Shown in pieces: positions 8,975-17,039 of a stretch of DNA of 64,000 nucleotides. Under the pieces are notes generated by a model. That model was not told the DNA's origin, did not search any database, and saw only the letters and a list, made by a program, of their open reading frames with translations. The translations under genes were made by a program, and so were the position numbers. This DNA is from Echinicola salinicaeni (GTDB lineage: Bacteria; Bacteroidota; Bacteroidia; Cytophagales; Cyclobacteriaceae): the NCBI RefSeq assembly GCF_014280965.1, contig NZ_JACODZ010000001.1, positions 744,001 through 808,000 on the forward strand. The letters are read 5' to 3'. Every line of letters begins with the position of its first letter. The first letter of the stretch is position 1.

Positions 8975-10267
8975 ATGAATATCAATAATAGTAAGACGCT
9001 TTTTGCTAACGCGCAGAATTTTATTCCTGGAGGGGTAAACTCTCCTGTAAGAGCATTTAAAGCAGTAGGTGGTGACCCATTGTTTATAAAAAAAGCTGAT
9101 GGCCCGTACCTTTTTGATGAAGATGGTAATCGATTTATTGAGTTGATCAATAGCTGGGGGCCAATGATTATAGGTCATAATCATCCATTGATCAAAGAGG
9201 CAATCATTAAGGCCATGGAGGATGGAACTTCTTTTGGGGCACCTACTTCCAAGGAAATTGAGATTGCTGAACTGATCACCAAGATGGTTCCGTCTGTGGA
9301 TAAGGTCAGAATGGTTAATTCCGGAACTGAGGCCACGATGTCCGCAGTTAGGCTTGCAAGGGGATACACAGGCAGAGATAAGTTTATTAAGTTTGAAGGT
9401 AATTACCATGGACATGGTGATTCATTTTTGATTGCTGCCGGTTCTGGAGCGATTACAATGGGAGAACCAAATTCCCCCGGCGTCACCAAGGGTACTGCAA
9501 AAGATACTTTATTAGCACCTTATAATGACCTTGAAGCAGTTAAAGAATTGGTTGCGGCCAATAAAAATGAAGTGGCTGCAATTATTTTGGAACCTGTTCC
9601 CGGTAATATGGGGCTTGTATTGCCTAAAGAAGGTTTCTTGGAGGGCTTGAGAAAAGTCTGTGATGAAGAGGGGATTGTATTGATTTTTGATGAAGTTATG
9701 ACCGGTTTCCGTCTTGCACAAGGTGGTGCTCAAGAAGTGTTCGGCGTTACTCCTGACTTAACTACCATGGGTAAGATTATCGGTGGAGGTATGCCAGTGG
9801 GAGCTTATGGCGGCAAGAAGGAAATCATGGAGTTTGTTTCTCCTACCGGGCCAGTTTATCAAGCAGGAACGCTATCTGGAAATCCTATCGCAATGGCAGC
9901 TGGAATGGCCATGTTGCAGTATTTGCATGATACACCATCTATTTATGATGATTTGCAGGCAACGGGAGATGCCATAGTTGCCGGTGTAAAGGGAAGTTTG
10001 GACAAGCTTGGATTAGATTATTCGGTTACCCATTTGGGTAGTATGTATAGTCTGTTTTTTACAAACAAAGAGATTACGGATTTTGAATCAGCCAAGGAGT
10101 CTGATACACCACTGTTTGGGAAATATTTTCAAGCAATGTTGAAAAGAGGAGTTTATTTAGCTCCTTCGCAGTTTGAAAGTTTATTTCTCTCGACTTCTTT
10201 GAAACATGAACATATTGAACATATTATTCAGGCCAATGAGGAATCACTCAAAGAGATACATTCGTAA
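8975..10267 (+). CDS. hemL: Glutamate-1-semialdehyde 2,1-aminomutase
   Basis: PLP enzyme that makes 5-aminolevulinate from glutamate 1-semialdehyde, the second step of the C5 heme pathway; hemA at 26602-27873 encodes the first. The 430-residue protein starts at ATG 8975 (a TTG immediately before is in frame but unlikely). Family marks: FIPGGVNSPVRAF at the N-terminus, NSGTEATMSAVRLAR, YHGHGDSFL, IFDEVMTGFR, and MGKIIGGGMPVGAYGG with the PLP lysine. Length equals the family norm. It lies 8 bases after the LpoA-like gene and probably shares its transcript. Confidence 0.97.
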   Translation: MNINNSKTLFANAQNFIPGGVNSPVRAFKAVGGDPLFIKKADGPYLFDEDGNRFIELINSWGPMIIGHNHPLIKEAIIKAMEDGTSFGAPTSKEIEIAELITKMVPSVDKVRMVNSGTEATMSAVRLARGYTGRDKFIKFEGNYHGHGDSFLIAAGSGAITMGEPNSPGVTKGTAKDTLLAPYNDLEAVKELVAANKNEVAAIILEPVPGNMGLVLPKEGFLEGLRKVCDEEGIVLIFDEVMTGFRLAQGGAQEVFGVTPDLTTMGKIIGGGMPVGAYGGKKEIMEFVSPTGPVYQAGTLSGNPIAMAAGMAMLQYLHDTPSIYDDLQATGDAIVAGVKGSLDKLGLDYSVTHLGSMYSLFFTNKEITDFESAKESDTPLFGKYFQAMLKRGVYLAPSQFESLFLSTSLKHEHIEHIIQANEESLKEIHS

Positions 10268-10276
10268 GGAATTTAG

Positions 10277-10303
10277 GCCAGTTCAATTGAACTGGCTTTT
10301 TTT
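10277..10303. terminator. Perfect palindromic terminator between hemL and the DUF3667 gene
   Basis: The 20-base sequence at 10277-10296 is a perfect palindrome (arms GCCAGTTCAA / TTGAACTGGC) followed by seven T. It starts 9 bases after the hemL stop, and its T-run overlaps the stop codon of the convergent DUF3667 gene. On the plus strand it is a strong terminator; on the minus strand it sits just after the stop but lacks a matching U-run. Confidence 0.8.
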
Positions 10304-11345
10304 ATACTAATAATAAGGAAAGATAGAGTTCAGCCAAAATAGCAATGAACAGGGTGATGAAATAGAATAGCCCTAATAACCAGAATTTCAACAAGGTTCT
10401 GAACCAACCTTGTTTTTGAGTTTTAAGTAGGGATATATATGTATAGGTACTTACTGCAATAAAGCAAAACCAAAAGGTTCCTTCGCCTATTCCAGAAGTG
10501 AATTTTATCAATAATAGACCAAGACCGTAAATTAGGTAGGCAAAACTGTGCAAATGGAGGCCTTGAACTAAATGTTCTACATAGAAATTAGGGCTCCTTA
10601 TGTATAAAAGCTTCATGTATAATGCAAAAAAGGGAAGCAGCACAAACATCATTAAGGGAAGGTTTTTAGCTGATTCGATAAAGAAGAGGTTGGAGTTGGC
10701 AATGAAATTTCGAATAATTGTATTGTCCAGGTCAGTCATGAAATTGTATTTGTTATGAAGCATATCCATGAAAGCACTGTCTGAGATGTCTTCATCTTGC
10801 GCTGCTACTTTTAATTCTTGCCAAGCTGACTTGCTAGGTAGTGGAGAAGATGCTAATGAATCAGGTAGATTAAGTTCCTTCGTTAGGCTGTCAGTATCTA
10901 CATCTCCAAAGGTTTTATTCAACTTCTGAATTTCTTTTTGCTTTATAGAGTCTGTGATATTGATTGCTGTTGATGTTGTAGAATCAGGAGGAGAGGAATT
11001 GAGGTTAATGGCCTTGTCCATCAGGTTTTTTGGGACTAGGCTGCTGATAATGAAAAAATAGAAAAGAGATAGTATGAGGTACATTCTGATGGGATGAATG
11101 TATTTTGTTCTTTTTCCCTCGTTGAATTCAATACTCAGTCTTCCTGGTTGGCTGATAAAAATGGGAATTGTTCTGAAAAGTTTGGTTTCGAAGCTGATAT
11201 AATTGGAGAAAAAGTCCTTGATAAAAAGTCCGATAGAAACATTTTTGTCCATGTTCTCCTGACCACAATGAGGGCAGTAATTGTCCTCATTGCTTAACTT
11301 TTGATTACAATTTAGGCAATGGGTTAATTTTCTGTTCTTTTTCAT
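10302..11345 (-). CDS. DUF3667 family membrane protein with N-terminal zinc ribbon
   Basis: 347 residues. The N-terminus has two CxxC pairs (CLNCNQKL and CPHCGQE), a treble-clef/zinc ribbon, followed by SFETKLFRTIP and FNEGKRTKYIHPIRMYL, the signature of DUF3667. A hydrophobic helix follows near residues 88-105, then a polar acidic and serine-rich loop (about 105-205), then three or four membrane helices in the C-terminal half. Function is unknown. Transcribed alone and convergent with hemL; the upstream gap to the ArsC-like gene holds promoters for both directions. Confidence 0.75.
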   Translation of the reverse strand: MKKNRKLTHCLNCNQKLSNEDNYCPHCGQENMDKNVSIGLFIKDFFSNYISFETKLFRTIPIFISQPGRLSIEFNEGKRTKYIHPIRMYLILSLFYFFIISSLVPKNLMDKAINLNSSPPDSTTSTAINITDSIKQKEIQKLNKTFGDVDTDSLTKELNLPDSLASSPLPSKSAWQELKVAAQDEDISDSAFMDMLHNKYNFMTDLDNTIIRNFIANSNLFFIESAKNLPLMMFVLLPFFALYMKLLYIRSPNFYVEHLVQGLHLHSFAYLIYGLGLLLIKFTSGIGEGTFWFCFIAVSTYTYISLLKTQKQGWFRTLLKFWLLGLFYFITLFIAILAELYLSLLLV

Positions 11346-11426
11346 TCAATACAAATAAGTGCTTTGCTCAGATATTTTGATAATGATTATTCTTCAACTT
11401 ATATATTGGATATTTTAATCAAATAA

Positions 11427-11457
11427 TTGCCCGGAAATAGCTGGTCTATTACTTTTG
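11427..11457 (+). promoter_or_regulatory. Promoter of the ArsC/Spx-like gene
   Basis: TTG at 11427-11429 and TACTTTTG at 11450-11457 are separated by 20 bases, matching the Bacteroidota -33/-7 arrangement (TTG, N19-21, TAnnTTTG). Expected transcription start is near 11463, about 25 bases before the ATG at 11489. Confidence 0.6.
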
Positions 11458-11488
11458 ATTAAATAATTAGCATCAAAATAGAAAATAT

Positions 11489-11845
11489 ATGCAAGAAAAG
11501 ATAAAAGTATATGGTATCAAGAATTGTGATACAATGAAGAAAACTTTTAAGTTGCTCGAAGAAAATGGGATGGAGTATGACTTTTATGATTATAAAAAGG
11601 AGCAACCAACAGCTGAACTTTTAGAATCCTTTCTTTCCAAGATTCCATTGGAAGTTTTGTTGAATAAACGAGGAACTACTTATAGAAAGTTGGGTGATGA
11701 AGAAAAGGTCCAAGCAGAATCAGCCTCAAGTGCTATCCCTTTATTGTCAAAAAATAGTAGCATGATAAAAAGACCGGTAATGGTTTTTCCTGATGGTGAT
11801 ATCCAAGCTGGTTTTAAAAAAGATGAAATATTAAGTAAAAAATAA
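11489..11845 (+). CDS. ArsC/Spx/YffB-family thioredoxin-fold protein
   Basis: 118 residues with the family start IKVYGIKNCDTMKK. The single cysteine in NCDTMKK and the later segments LLNKRGTTYRKL and IKRPVMVFPDG are characteristic of the YffB/Spx/ArsC fold. The true arsenate reductase motif HNPxCGTS is absent, so arsenate reduction is doubtful; the YffB subgroup is thought to be a glutathione- or thiol-dependent reductase of unknown substrate. Transcribed from its own promoter and ended by a palindromic terminator that also overlaps the convergent NlpE-like gene. Confidence 0.8.
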   Translation: MQEKIKVYGIKNCDTMKKTFKLLEENGMEYDFYDYKKEQPTAELLESFLSKIPLEVLLNKRGTTYRKLGDEEKVQAESASSAIPLLSKNSSMIKRPVMVFPDGDIQAGFKKDEILSKK

Positions 11846-11870
11846 AACCTGGCTAGCCAGGTTTTATTTT
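11844..11870. terminator. Bidirectional palindromic terminator overlapping both stop codons
   Basis: The 22-base palindrome at 11844-11865 (core CCTGGCTAGCCAGG with A4/T4 flanks) is followed by ATTTTT. It contains the end of the ArsC-like TAA and the stop of the convergent NlpE-like gene, so one hairpin serves both transcripts. Confidence 0.8.
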
Positions 11871-12355
11871 TGTGTCAAAGTATAGTTCAAATTCGAATCA
11901 ATTTTATTTTTGTCTTTGTCCAAGAGGGTAAAGTGAATACCATCTTTTTCCTGAAGAAAAGTTTTGAATTGTTGGTCATTCTCATCAATTAAGCTTATCA
12001 GCATTGCTCCAGGATCACCTTTCATGCCGTAGCTTACTTCATAAGTACCACTGGTTTCAAAACTTCTGTCGCCATCTGTAGTGCCTAAATAAGTTTCCTT
12101 TAGCCTAAATTCCCTTGAAACCTCATCAGGATTATTTTCTAATTGAAGCACCATTTTGATGCCCACGCAGTCTGCACAGGGGATGGTTCCTTCATAGGTG
12201 TACCAAGTCGAGGTTTTTTTCTCCAGAATTTTATCGGCAGTAGAAGAACTTTCTGTTTCCAAGGTGGCTTGGTTAGCTGTTTCATTGGCTGGCTGATCAC
12301 AGGCAATGGTCAAGCTAAATAGCGAAATTATACTTAGCAGATGGGAACCTTTCAT
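11864..12355 (-). CDS. Copper-resistance NlpE-N domain lipoprotein
   Basis: 163 residues starting MKGSHLLSIISLFSLTIACDQ, a lipoprotein signal with lipobox LTIAC and Cys19. A threonine/serine-rich linker follows, then the NlpE N-terminal motif YEGTIPCADCVGIKMVLQL with its CADC pair, and a beta-barrel-like remainder ending FTLLDKDKNKID. In E. coli NlpE senses surface contact and copper and signals to Cpx; here only the domain is recognised, not the pathway. It lies 7 bases downstream of the tdh-type gene on the same strand, so read-through from tdh is likely. Confidence 0.75.
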   Translation of the reverse strand: MKGSHLLSIISLFSLTIACDQPANETANQATLETESSSTADKILEKKTSTWYTYEGTIPCADCVGIKMVLQLENNPDEVSREFRLKETYLGTTDGDRSFETSGTYEVSYGMKGDPGAMLISLIDENDQQFKTFLQEKDGIHFTLLDKDKNKIDSNLNYTLTQK

Positions 12356-12362
12356 CTAGTTG

Positions 12363-13319
12363 TTATTTGAAATTGACTAAATATTCTGGTAAGTTAGTCA
12401 AAATATCCTTTGCCATTTCTTCTAAACCATAAGAATGTTTCCAACCCCAGTCTCTTTGGGCTGCACTGTCATCAATGCTGTCAGGCCATGTGTCAGCTAT
12501 ATTTTGTCTAAAGTCAGGATTGTAGCTTATATCAAATTTTGGTCCTTGGCTGATGATACATTCATAAAGCTCTTTTGGATTAAAGCTGATTCCTCCGAGG
12601 TTGTAACTAGACCTGATTTTGATGTTTTCGGCAGGAGCATGCATTAAATCAAGGGTAGCCTTGATTGCGTCTGGCATATACATCATAGGAAGATAAGTGT
12701 CTTCTTTTAGGAAGCATTCAAAATCCTCGCCTTCTATGGCCTTGTGGAAGATGTCAACAGCATAGTCTGTCGTACCACCGCCTGGTAATGATTTGTAGCC
12801 AATCAGCCCCGGGTACCTAATACTTCTTACATCCACATTGTATTTTTGGAAGTAGTATTCGCACCATCTTTCTCCAGCTTGTTTTGAAATGCCATAGACT
12901 GTATTGGGGTCCATGACACAGTGTTGAGGAGTATTCTGAAGAGGAGTGTTTGGTCCAAAGACAGCAATAGATGATGGCCAATAAATTTTGTTCAACTTCT
13001 GCTCTTTGGCTAATTCTAGAATTGATAACAAGCTTTCCATATTAAGTTGCCAAGCAAAAAGAGGGTTCTTTTCACTGGTGGCAGAGAGGATGGCGGCAAG
13101 ATGATAGATCTGTGTGATTTTCTCACTTTTGACAATTTTAGCAAGGCCATCTCTGTCCATTACATTTAGTGGAGCAAAGTTGCAATAATCAAATTTGAGT
13201 GCTGCTGATTCATTGATGTCTGTGGCAAAGATATTCTCTCCACCATAGATATCTGCTAGTGCTTGGGTAAGTTCTGATCCCAACTGTCCGGCTGCTCCGG
13301 TAATTAATATTCTTTCCAT
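12363..13319 (-). CDS. tdh: NAD-dependent epimerase-type L-threonine 3-dehydrogenase
   Basis: 318-residue short-chain (extended SDR) protein. The NAD motif ITGAAGQLGSELTQAL is at the N-terminus; the active-site YxxxK is YGISKQAGE near residue 143, and the segment GLIGYKSLPGGGTTDYAVDIF is diagnostic for SDR-type threonine dehydrogenases. It oxidises L-threonine to 2-amino-3-ketobutyrate. The divergent neighbour kbl encodes the next enzyme, making the pair a threonine-to-glycine/acetyl-CoA route. They are transcribed away from each other from a 168-base spacer. Confidence 0.9.
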   Translation of the reverse strand: MERILITGAAGQLGSELTQALADIYGGENIFATDINESAALKFDYCNFAPLNVMDRDGLAKIVKSEKITQIYHLAAILSATSEKNPLFAWQLNMESLLSILELAKEQKLNKIYWPSSIAVFGPNTPLQNTPQHCVMDPNTVYGISKQAGERWCEYYFQKYNVDVRSIRYPGLIGYKSLPGGGTTDYAVDIFHKAIEGEDFECFLKEDTYLPMMYMPDAIKATLDLMHAPAENIKIRSSYNLGGISFNPKELYECIISQGPKFDISYNPDFRQNIADTWPDSIDDSAAQRDWGWKHSYGLEEMAKDILTNLPEYLVNFK

Positions 13320-13376
13320 AATATTCCTGAGCGTAGCTAAATCATTTTAGCTCAATCTCTTTTAACGTTTAGGGTT

Positions 13377-13384
13377 TATATTTG
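13377..13384 (+). promoter_or_regulatory. Possible kbl promoter, -7 element TATATTTG
   Basis: TATATTTG matches TAnnTTTG exactly and lies about 100 bases before the kbl ATG, in the spacer shared with tdh. No -33 TTG is seen at 19-21 bases upstream, so the assignment rests on the -7 element alone. Confidence 0.35.
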
Positions 13385-13487
13385 TGTAAAATTAATAAAT
13401 TCAATTTTACCATTTATGAATAATTTCAATTACATTTAGACGAAAGATTTCTCAAAGTAATAAATAGAATTTAAATCCAAATAAAAA

Positions 13488-14684
13488 ATGTACGAAAGTT
13501 TGAAGGAGAAATTAGAAAAGGAACTGAAAGAAATTAAAGATTCAGGGCTCTATAAGACCGAAAGAATCATTACTTCCCCTCAGGGAGCTGAGATTTCCAC
13601 TGAAGATGGAAAGCAGGTTTTGAATTTTTGTGCCAATAATTATCTGGGACTCTCCAGTCATCCAAAGGTGATTCAAGCTGCCAAGGATGCAATCGATAGT
13701 CATGGGTATGGTATGTCTTCTGTTCGTTTTATTTGTGGTACACAAGATATCCACAAGGAACTGGAGAAGAAGATCAGTGAGTTTTTGGGTACTGAAGATA
13801 CCATTCTCTATGCTGCGGCATTTGATGCAAATGGCGGAGTGTTTGAACCCTTATTGGGACCTGAGGATGCCATTATTTCTGATGCCTTGAATCATGCTTC
13901 TATTATAGATGGTGTTAGGCTTTGTAAGGCCATGCGCTTTAGGTATAAGCATAATGATATGGCTGATTTGGAAGAGCAGCTTAAAGCAGCCAATGAAAAA
14001 GGAGCCAAGCAAAAGGTAATAGTGACTGACGGGGCTTTCTCTATGGATGGTACTATTGCCCAAATGGATAAAATTGTTGAATTGGCCGAGCAGTATGGTG
14101 CCATAGTGATGTCTGATGAATGTCACTCAACAGGTTTTATCGGTAAGACAGGTAGAGGTGTACATGAATTGAAGGGAGTGATGGGTAAGATGGATATCAT
14201 TACTGGTACACTGGGCAAGGCTCTTGGAGGAGCTTCAGGTGGATTTACCTCAGGAAGAAAAGAAATCATAGATATTTTAAGACAGAGATCAAGACCTTAT
14301 TTGTTTTCGAATACACTAGCACCATCGATTACAGGTGCTTCTATCGCTGTATTCGATTTGCTTAGCAGCACGACAGAATTAAGGGATAAATTGGAGGAGA
14401 ATACGCAGTATTTTAGAGAGAAAATGACTGAGGCTGGTTTTGATATTAAGCCAGGTGTTCATCCAATTGTGCCTATCATGCTATATGATGCCGTATTGTC
14501 ACAAAAGATGGCGGAAAAACTATTGGAAAGAGGCGTTTATGTAATAGGTTTCTACTATCCTGTAGTTCCAAAAGGTCAGGCTAGGATCAGGGTTCAGATT
14601 TCAGCAGCTCATGAGAGAGCGCATCTAGATAAGGCTATTGAAGCGTTTATCGCTGTTGGCAGAGAACTGGATGTGATTAAATAA
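13488..14684 (+). CDS. kbl: Glycine C-acetyltransferase (2-amino-3-ketobutyrate CoA ligase)
   Basis: 398-residue PLP enzyme of the alpha-oxoamine synthase family, splitting 2-amino-3-ketobutyrate with CoA into glycine and acetyl-CoA. Visible motifs: [29 protein letters not shown] (typical of Kbl rather than BioF), [24 protein letters not shown], and [14 protein letters not shown] with the PLP lysine. Divergent from the tdh-type gene whose product it uses. A paralogue of the same superfamily, bioF, is at 62687-63808; the RFICGT motif separates the two. Confidence 0.95.
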   Translation: MYESLKEKLEKELKEIKDSGLYKTERIITSPQGAEISTEDGKQVLNFCANNYLGLSSHPKVIQAAKDAIDSHGYGMSSVRFICGTQDIHKELEKKISEFLGTEDTILYAAAFDANGGVFEPLLGPEDAIISDALNHASIIDGVRLCKAMRFRYKHNDMADLEEQLKAANEKGAKQKVIVTDGAFSMDGTIAQMDKIVELAEQYGAIVMSDECHSTGFIGKTGRGVHELKGVMGKMDIITGTLGKALGGASGGFTSGRKEIIDILRQRSRPYLFSNTLAPSITGASIAVFDLLSSTTELRDKLEENTQYFREKMTEAGFDIKPGVHPIVPIMLYDAVLSQKMAEKLLERGVYVIGFYYPVVPKGQARIRVQISAAHERAHLDKAIEAFIAVGRELDVIK

Positions 14685-14694
14685 GAAAAAATAA

Positions 14695-14726
14695 AGGCAG
14701 CCTAAATAAACTGGGCTGTCTTTTTT
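14695..14726 (+). terminator. Intrinsic terminator after kbl
   Basis: AGGCAGCC (14695-14702) pairs with GGCTGTCT (14714-14721) with one G-U pair, followed by T to 14726. The end overlaps the stop codon of the convergent cdaA. Confidence 0.7.
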
Positions 14727-15591
14727 ATGCTTCAGCGGTACGCTGCTTTAATTTTTTGCTTTCAAAAGGGCTGATGTATTCGAATTTATCATCAATATCG
14801 GTTCCTGTTAGGTAAGCATTGATCATTTCCCGTACTTCCTGAAAAGAAAGATTGTGAAGTATATTTCCATTTTTGGCCATTGAAACCTGGCCAGTTTCTT
14901 CGGATACGATCAAGACCAATGTGTCGGTAGCTTCTGACATGCCGATAGCTGCTCGGTGCCTTAACCCAAAATGGGCCGGAAGTTCTTTTTCTGTCACAGG
15001 CAAAATACAACGGGCAGCTTTTACCTTTCCATTATAAATGATTGCAGCTCCATCATGTAAAGGGCTGTATTTATTGAAAATGGATATCAATAATCGCTTG
15101 GATACTACGGCATCAATAAGGTCACCGCTATCTGCATAGAATTTTAATTCTGAATTTTTTGATATGACTATTAATGCTCCGGTGCTTGTGCCTGCCAAAG
15201 ACTTGGAGGCTTCAATGATCGGGGTGATATTGAAGGCCATGGTTTCCTTTTTTCTCCAGAACAATAATTCTTGCAGGACATTTTCATTGGACAGAATGGA
15301 GGTTTTACCGATGATTAGGAGGAATTTTCTTATTTCGGGTGCAAAGAGGATAATTGCCGCTATAACACCCACTCCCATAAATTGTCCCAAGATAATGGAA
15401 AGCAGTTCCATTTTAGCTGCATTGACCACTAAGTATACCAAATAAAGCGACAGGAAACCTAAAAATATTTTAATTGCAACACTTCCCCGCATCAACTTAT
15501 AGACTTGATAGATCAGAACACTGACCAAGGTGATGTCTATAATGTTGACGATTGATACGTCTAAAAAACCTATTTTAAATAGTAAATTCAA
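14725..15591 (-). CDS. cdaA: Diadenylate cyclase CdaA
   Basis: Makes the second messenger cyclic di-AMP from two ATP. The 288-residue protein has three N-terminal membrane helices (about residues 10-30, 38-58 and 62-88) and a C-terminal DAC domain with both catalytic motifs, LHDGAAII (DGA) and LRHRAAIG (RHR). The C-terminus is short and charged. Its ATG overlaps the end of folP by 4 bases, so the two form an operon. A c-di-AMP phosphodiesterase is not seen in the window. Confidence 0.95.
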   Translation of the reverse strand: MNLLFKIGFLDVSIVNIIDITLVSVLIYQVYKLMRGSVAIKIFLGFLSLYLVYLVVNAAKMELLSIILGQFMGVGVIAAIILFAPEIRKFLLIIGKTSILSNENVLQELLFWRKKETMAFNITPIIEASKSLAGTSTGALIVISKNSELKFYADSGDLIDAVVSKRLLISIFNKYSPLHDGAAIIYNGKVKAARCILPVTEKELPAHFGLRHRAAIGMSEATDTLVLIVSEETGQVSMAKNGNILHNLSFQEVREMINAYLTGTDIDDKFEYISPFESKKLKQRTAEA

Positions 15592-16472
15592 GGGTAAATG
15601 TTTTTATATAATCTTATCGTTTCTTTAGCTTCTTTTACATCGTGTACTCTTAGGATCTTAGCGCCGTTAATCAGAGCAGCCATATTAAGGGCTGTGGTTC
15701 CGTTTAAGGCTTCTTCAGGAGTAATATCTAAAGTTTTATAAATCATAGATTTTCTAGAGACTCCTGCTAATATAGGGCTTTTAATAGACTTAAAATAAGA
15801 TAAGTTTTTAAGAATCCTATAATTTTGCTCGATAGTTTTGGCAAAGCCAAAGCCTGGATCAATGATGATGTCATGTATACCGGCTTCCTGGCATTGGCTT
15901 ATCTTTTCAATGAAAAAAAGTAGAACTTCCTTCTCAATATTATTATACTCCGTTTTGGCCTGCATGGTTTCAGGATTTCCCCGCATATGCATGCAGATAT
16001 AAGGAATTTTTAATTTTCCCACTGTTGGGATCATTTTTGGGTCCAGTTCTCCGCCAGAAATATCATTGATAATATCTGCACCTACTTCGGTAGCAGCTTT
16101 TGCCACCTCGTGTCTAAATGTATCAATGGATAATAATGTATCAGGGAACCGCTGCTTAATAGCATTTACGTAAGGGACGACTCTTTGGATTTCTTCTTCA
16201 GTGTGGATGTTTACCGCACCCGGTCTACTACTATATCCTCCGATATCAAGTATTTCAGCTCCTTCTTGAATCATCTTTTCTGCTCTTTCCAGGGCTTGGG
16301 ATTCATTTTGAGAGATCCTACTTTTTGCATAGAAGGAGTCTGGAGTAATATTTAGGATTCCCATTACACAAGGATCTTCCAAGAATAGGAGCTTTCCTTT
16401 GATTTGAAGTGTTATTTTTGAGGGAAATAATTTATCTTCGATTTCTAAAGAAGACTTTGGAGTATCTTTCAT
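15588..16472 (-). CDS. folP: Dihydropteroate synthase
   Basis: Condenses p-aminobenzoate with the pterin pyrophosphate in folate synthesis. I take the ATG at 16472 (294 residues); a longer frame exists upstream but runs into the divergent gene and adds sequence not expected for the family. Motifs: VMGILNITPDSFY, ILDIGGYSSRPGA, SIDTFRHEVA, INDISGG, ICMHMRGNPETMQ, IIDPGFGFAKT, LAGVSRKSMI and the terminal RVHDVKEAKETIRLY. Translationally coupled to cdaA by a 4-base overlap. folB, another folate gene, is at 53147. Confidence 0.95.
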   Translation of the reverse strand: MKDTPKSSLEIEDKLFPSKITLQIKGKLLFLEDPCVMGILNITPDSFYAKSRISQNESQALERAEKMIQEGAEILDIGGYSSRPGAVNIHTEEEIQRVVPYVNAIKQRFPDTLLSIDTFRHEVAKAATEVGADIINDISGGELDPKMIPTVGKLKIPYICMHMRGNPETMQAKTEYNNIEKEVLLFFIEKISQCQEAGIHDIIIDPGFGFAKTIEQNYRILKNLSYFKSIKSPILAGVSRKSMIYKTLDITPEEALNGTTALNMAALINGAKILRVHDVKEAKETIRLYKNIYP

Positions 16473-16487
16473 TAAATCAATATTGCT

Positions 16488-17039
16488 TTGAAAACGCAAA
16501 CAGTAGGCGAATATAATCAAGTTATCACCCTTTGTAAAGAACTTTTTAAGAAGAAAACCATTGATTATGGGACAGCTTGGAGGATCCTTCGCCTTCCTTC
16601 CATAACGGATCAGATATTTATTAAGGCCCAACGAATTCGTTCCATTCAGGAAAAAGGTACGCAGATGGTTAATGACCCCATTCAGGATGAATTTATTGGG
16701 ATCATCAATTATTGCATCATTGCACTTATCCAGCTGGATTTAAAGGATGATGAAAGACTTGAGTTAAGTTATGAAGAGTTGCAGCCTCTATACGATAAGT
16801 GGATTGATGCTACTCGCTCTCTTTTGGAAAATAAGAACCATGATTACGGAGAAGCATGGAGAGACATGCGTATTTCTTCCATAACTGATATCATTTTGAT
16901 GAAATTATATAGGGTTAAGCAAATTGAAGATAACCTAGGTAAGACATTGGCTTCCGAAGGGGTGGATGCTAATTATCAGGATATGATCAATTATGCTGTT
17001 TTTTGTATGATAAAGTTAAAGGAAGCACAAAATGCTTAA
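16488..17039 (+). CDS. DUF1599 protein (nucleotide-modification-associated domain) with internal duplication
   Basis: 183 residues read from a TTG codon at 16488; this start places the family's usual N-terminus immediately before EYNQVITLCKELF, and no ATG gives a full-length form. The protein is an obvious tandem duplication: DYGTAWRILRLPSITD (residues 26-41) matches DYGEAWRDMRISSITD (119-134), and INYCIIALIQL (73-83) matches INYAVFCMIKL (167-177), both offset by 93-94 residues. DUF1599 has been linked by comparative genomics to modified-nucleotide metabolism but the reaction is unknown. Its start is only 15 bases from the divergent folP start. It overlaps the DoxX gene by 8 bases. Confidence 0.75.
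   Translation: MKTQTVGEYNQVITLCKELFKKKTIDYGTAWRILRLPSITDQIFIKAQRIRSIQEKGTQMVNDPIQDEFIGIINYCIIALIQLDLKDDERLELSYEELQPLYDKWIDATRSLLENKNHDYGEAWRDMRISSITDIILMKLYRVKQIEDNLGKTLASEGVDANYQDMINYAVFCMIKLKEAQNA

Noticed and set aside
11489-11845. Arsenate reductase (arsC) assignment
   Set aside because: The HNPxCGTS motif is missing and no arsenic genes are nearby; the YffB/Spx-type fold is a better description.
16473-16631. Longer N-terminus for folP
   Set aside because: The additional 53 residues are unlike any dihydropteroate synthase and would overlap the DUF1599 coding sequence.
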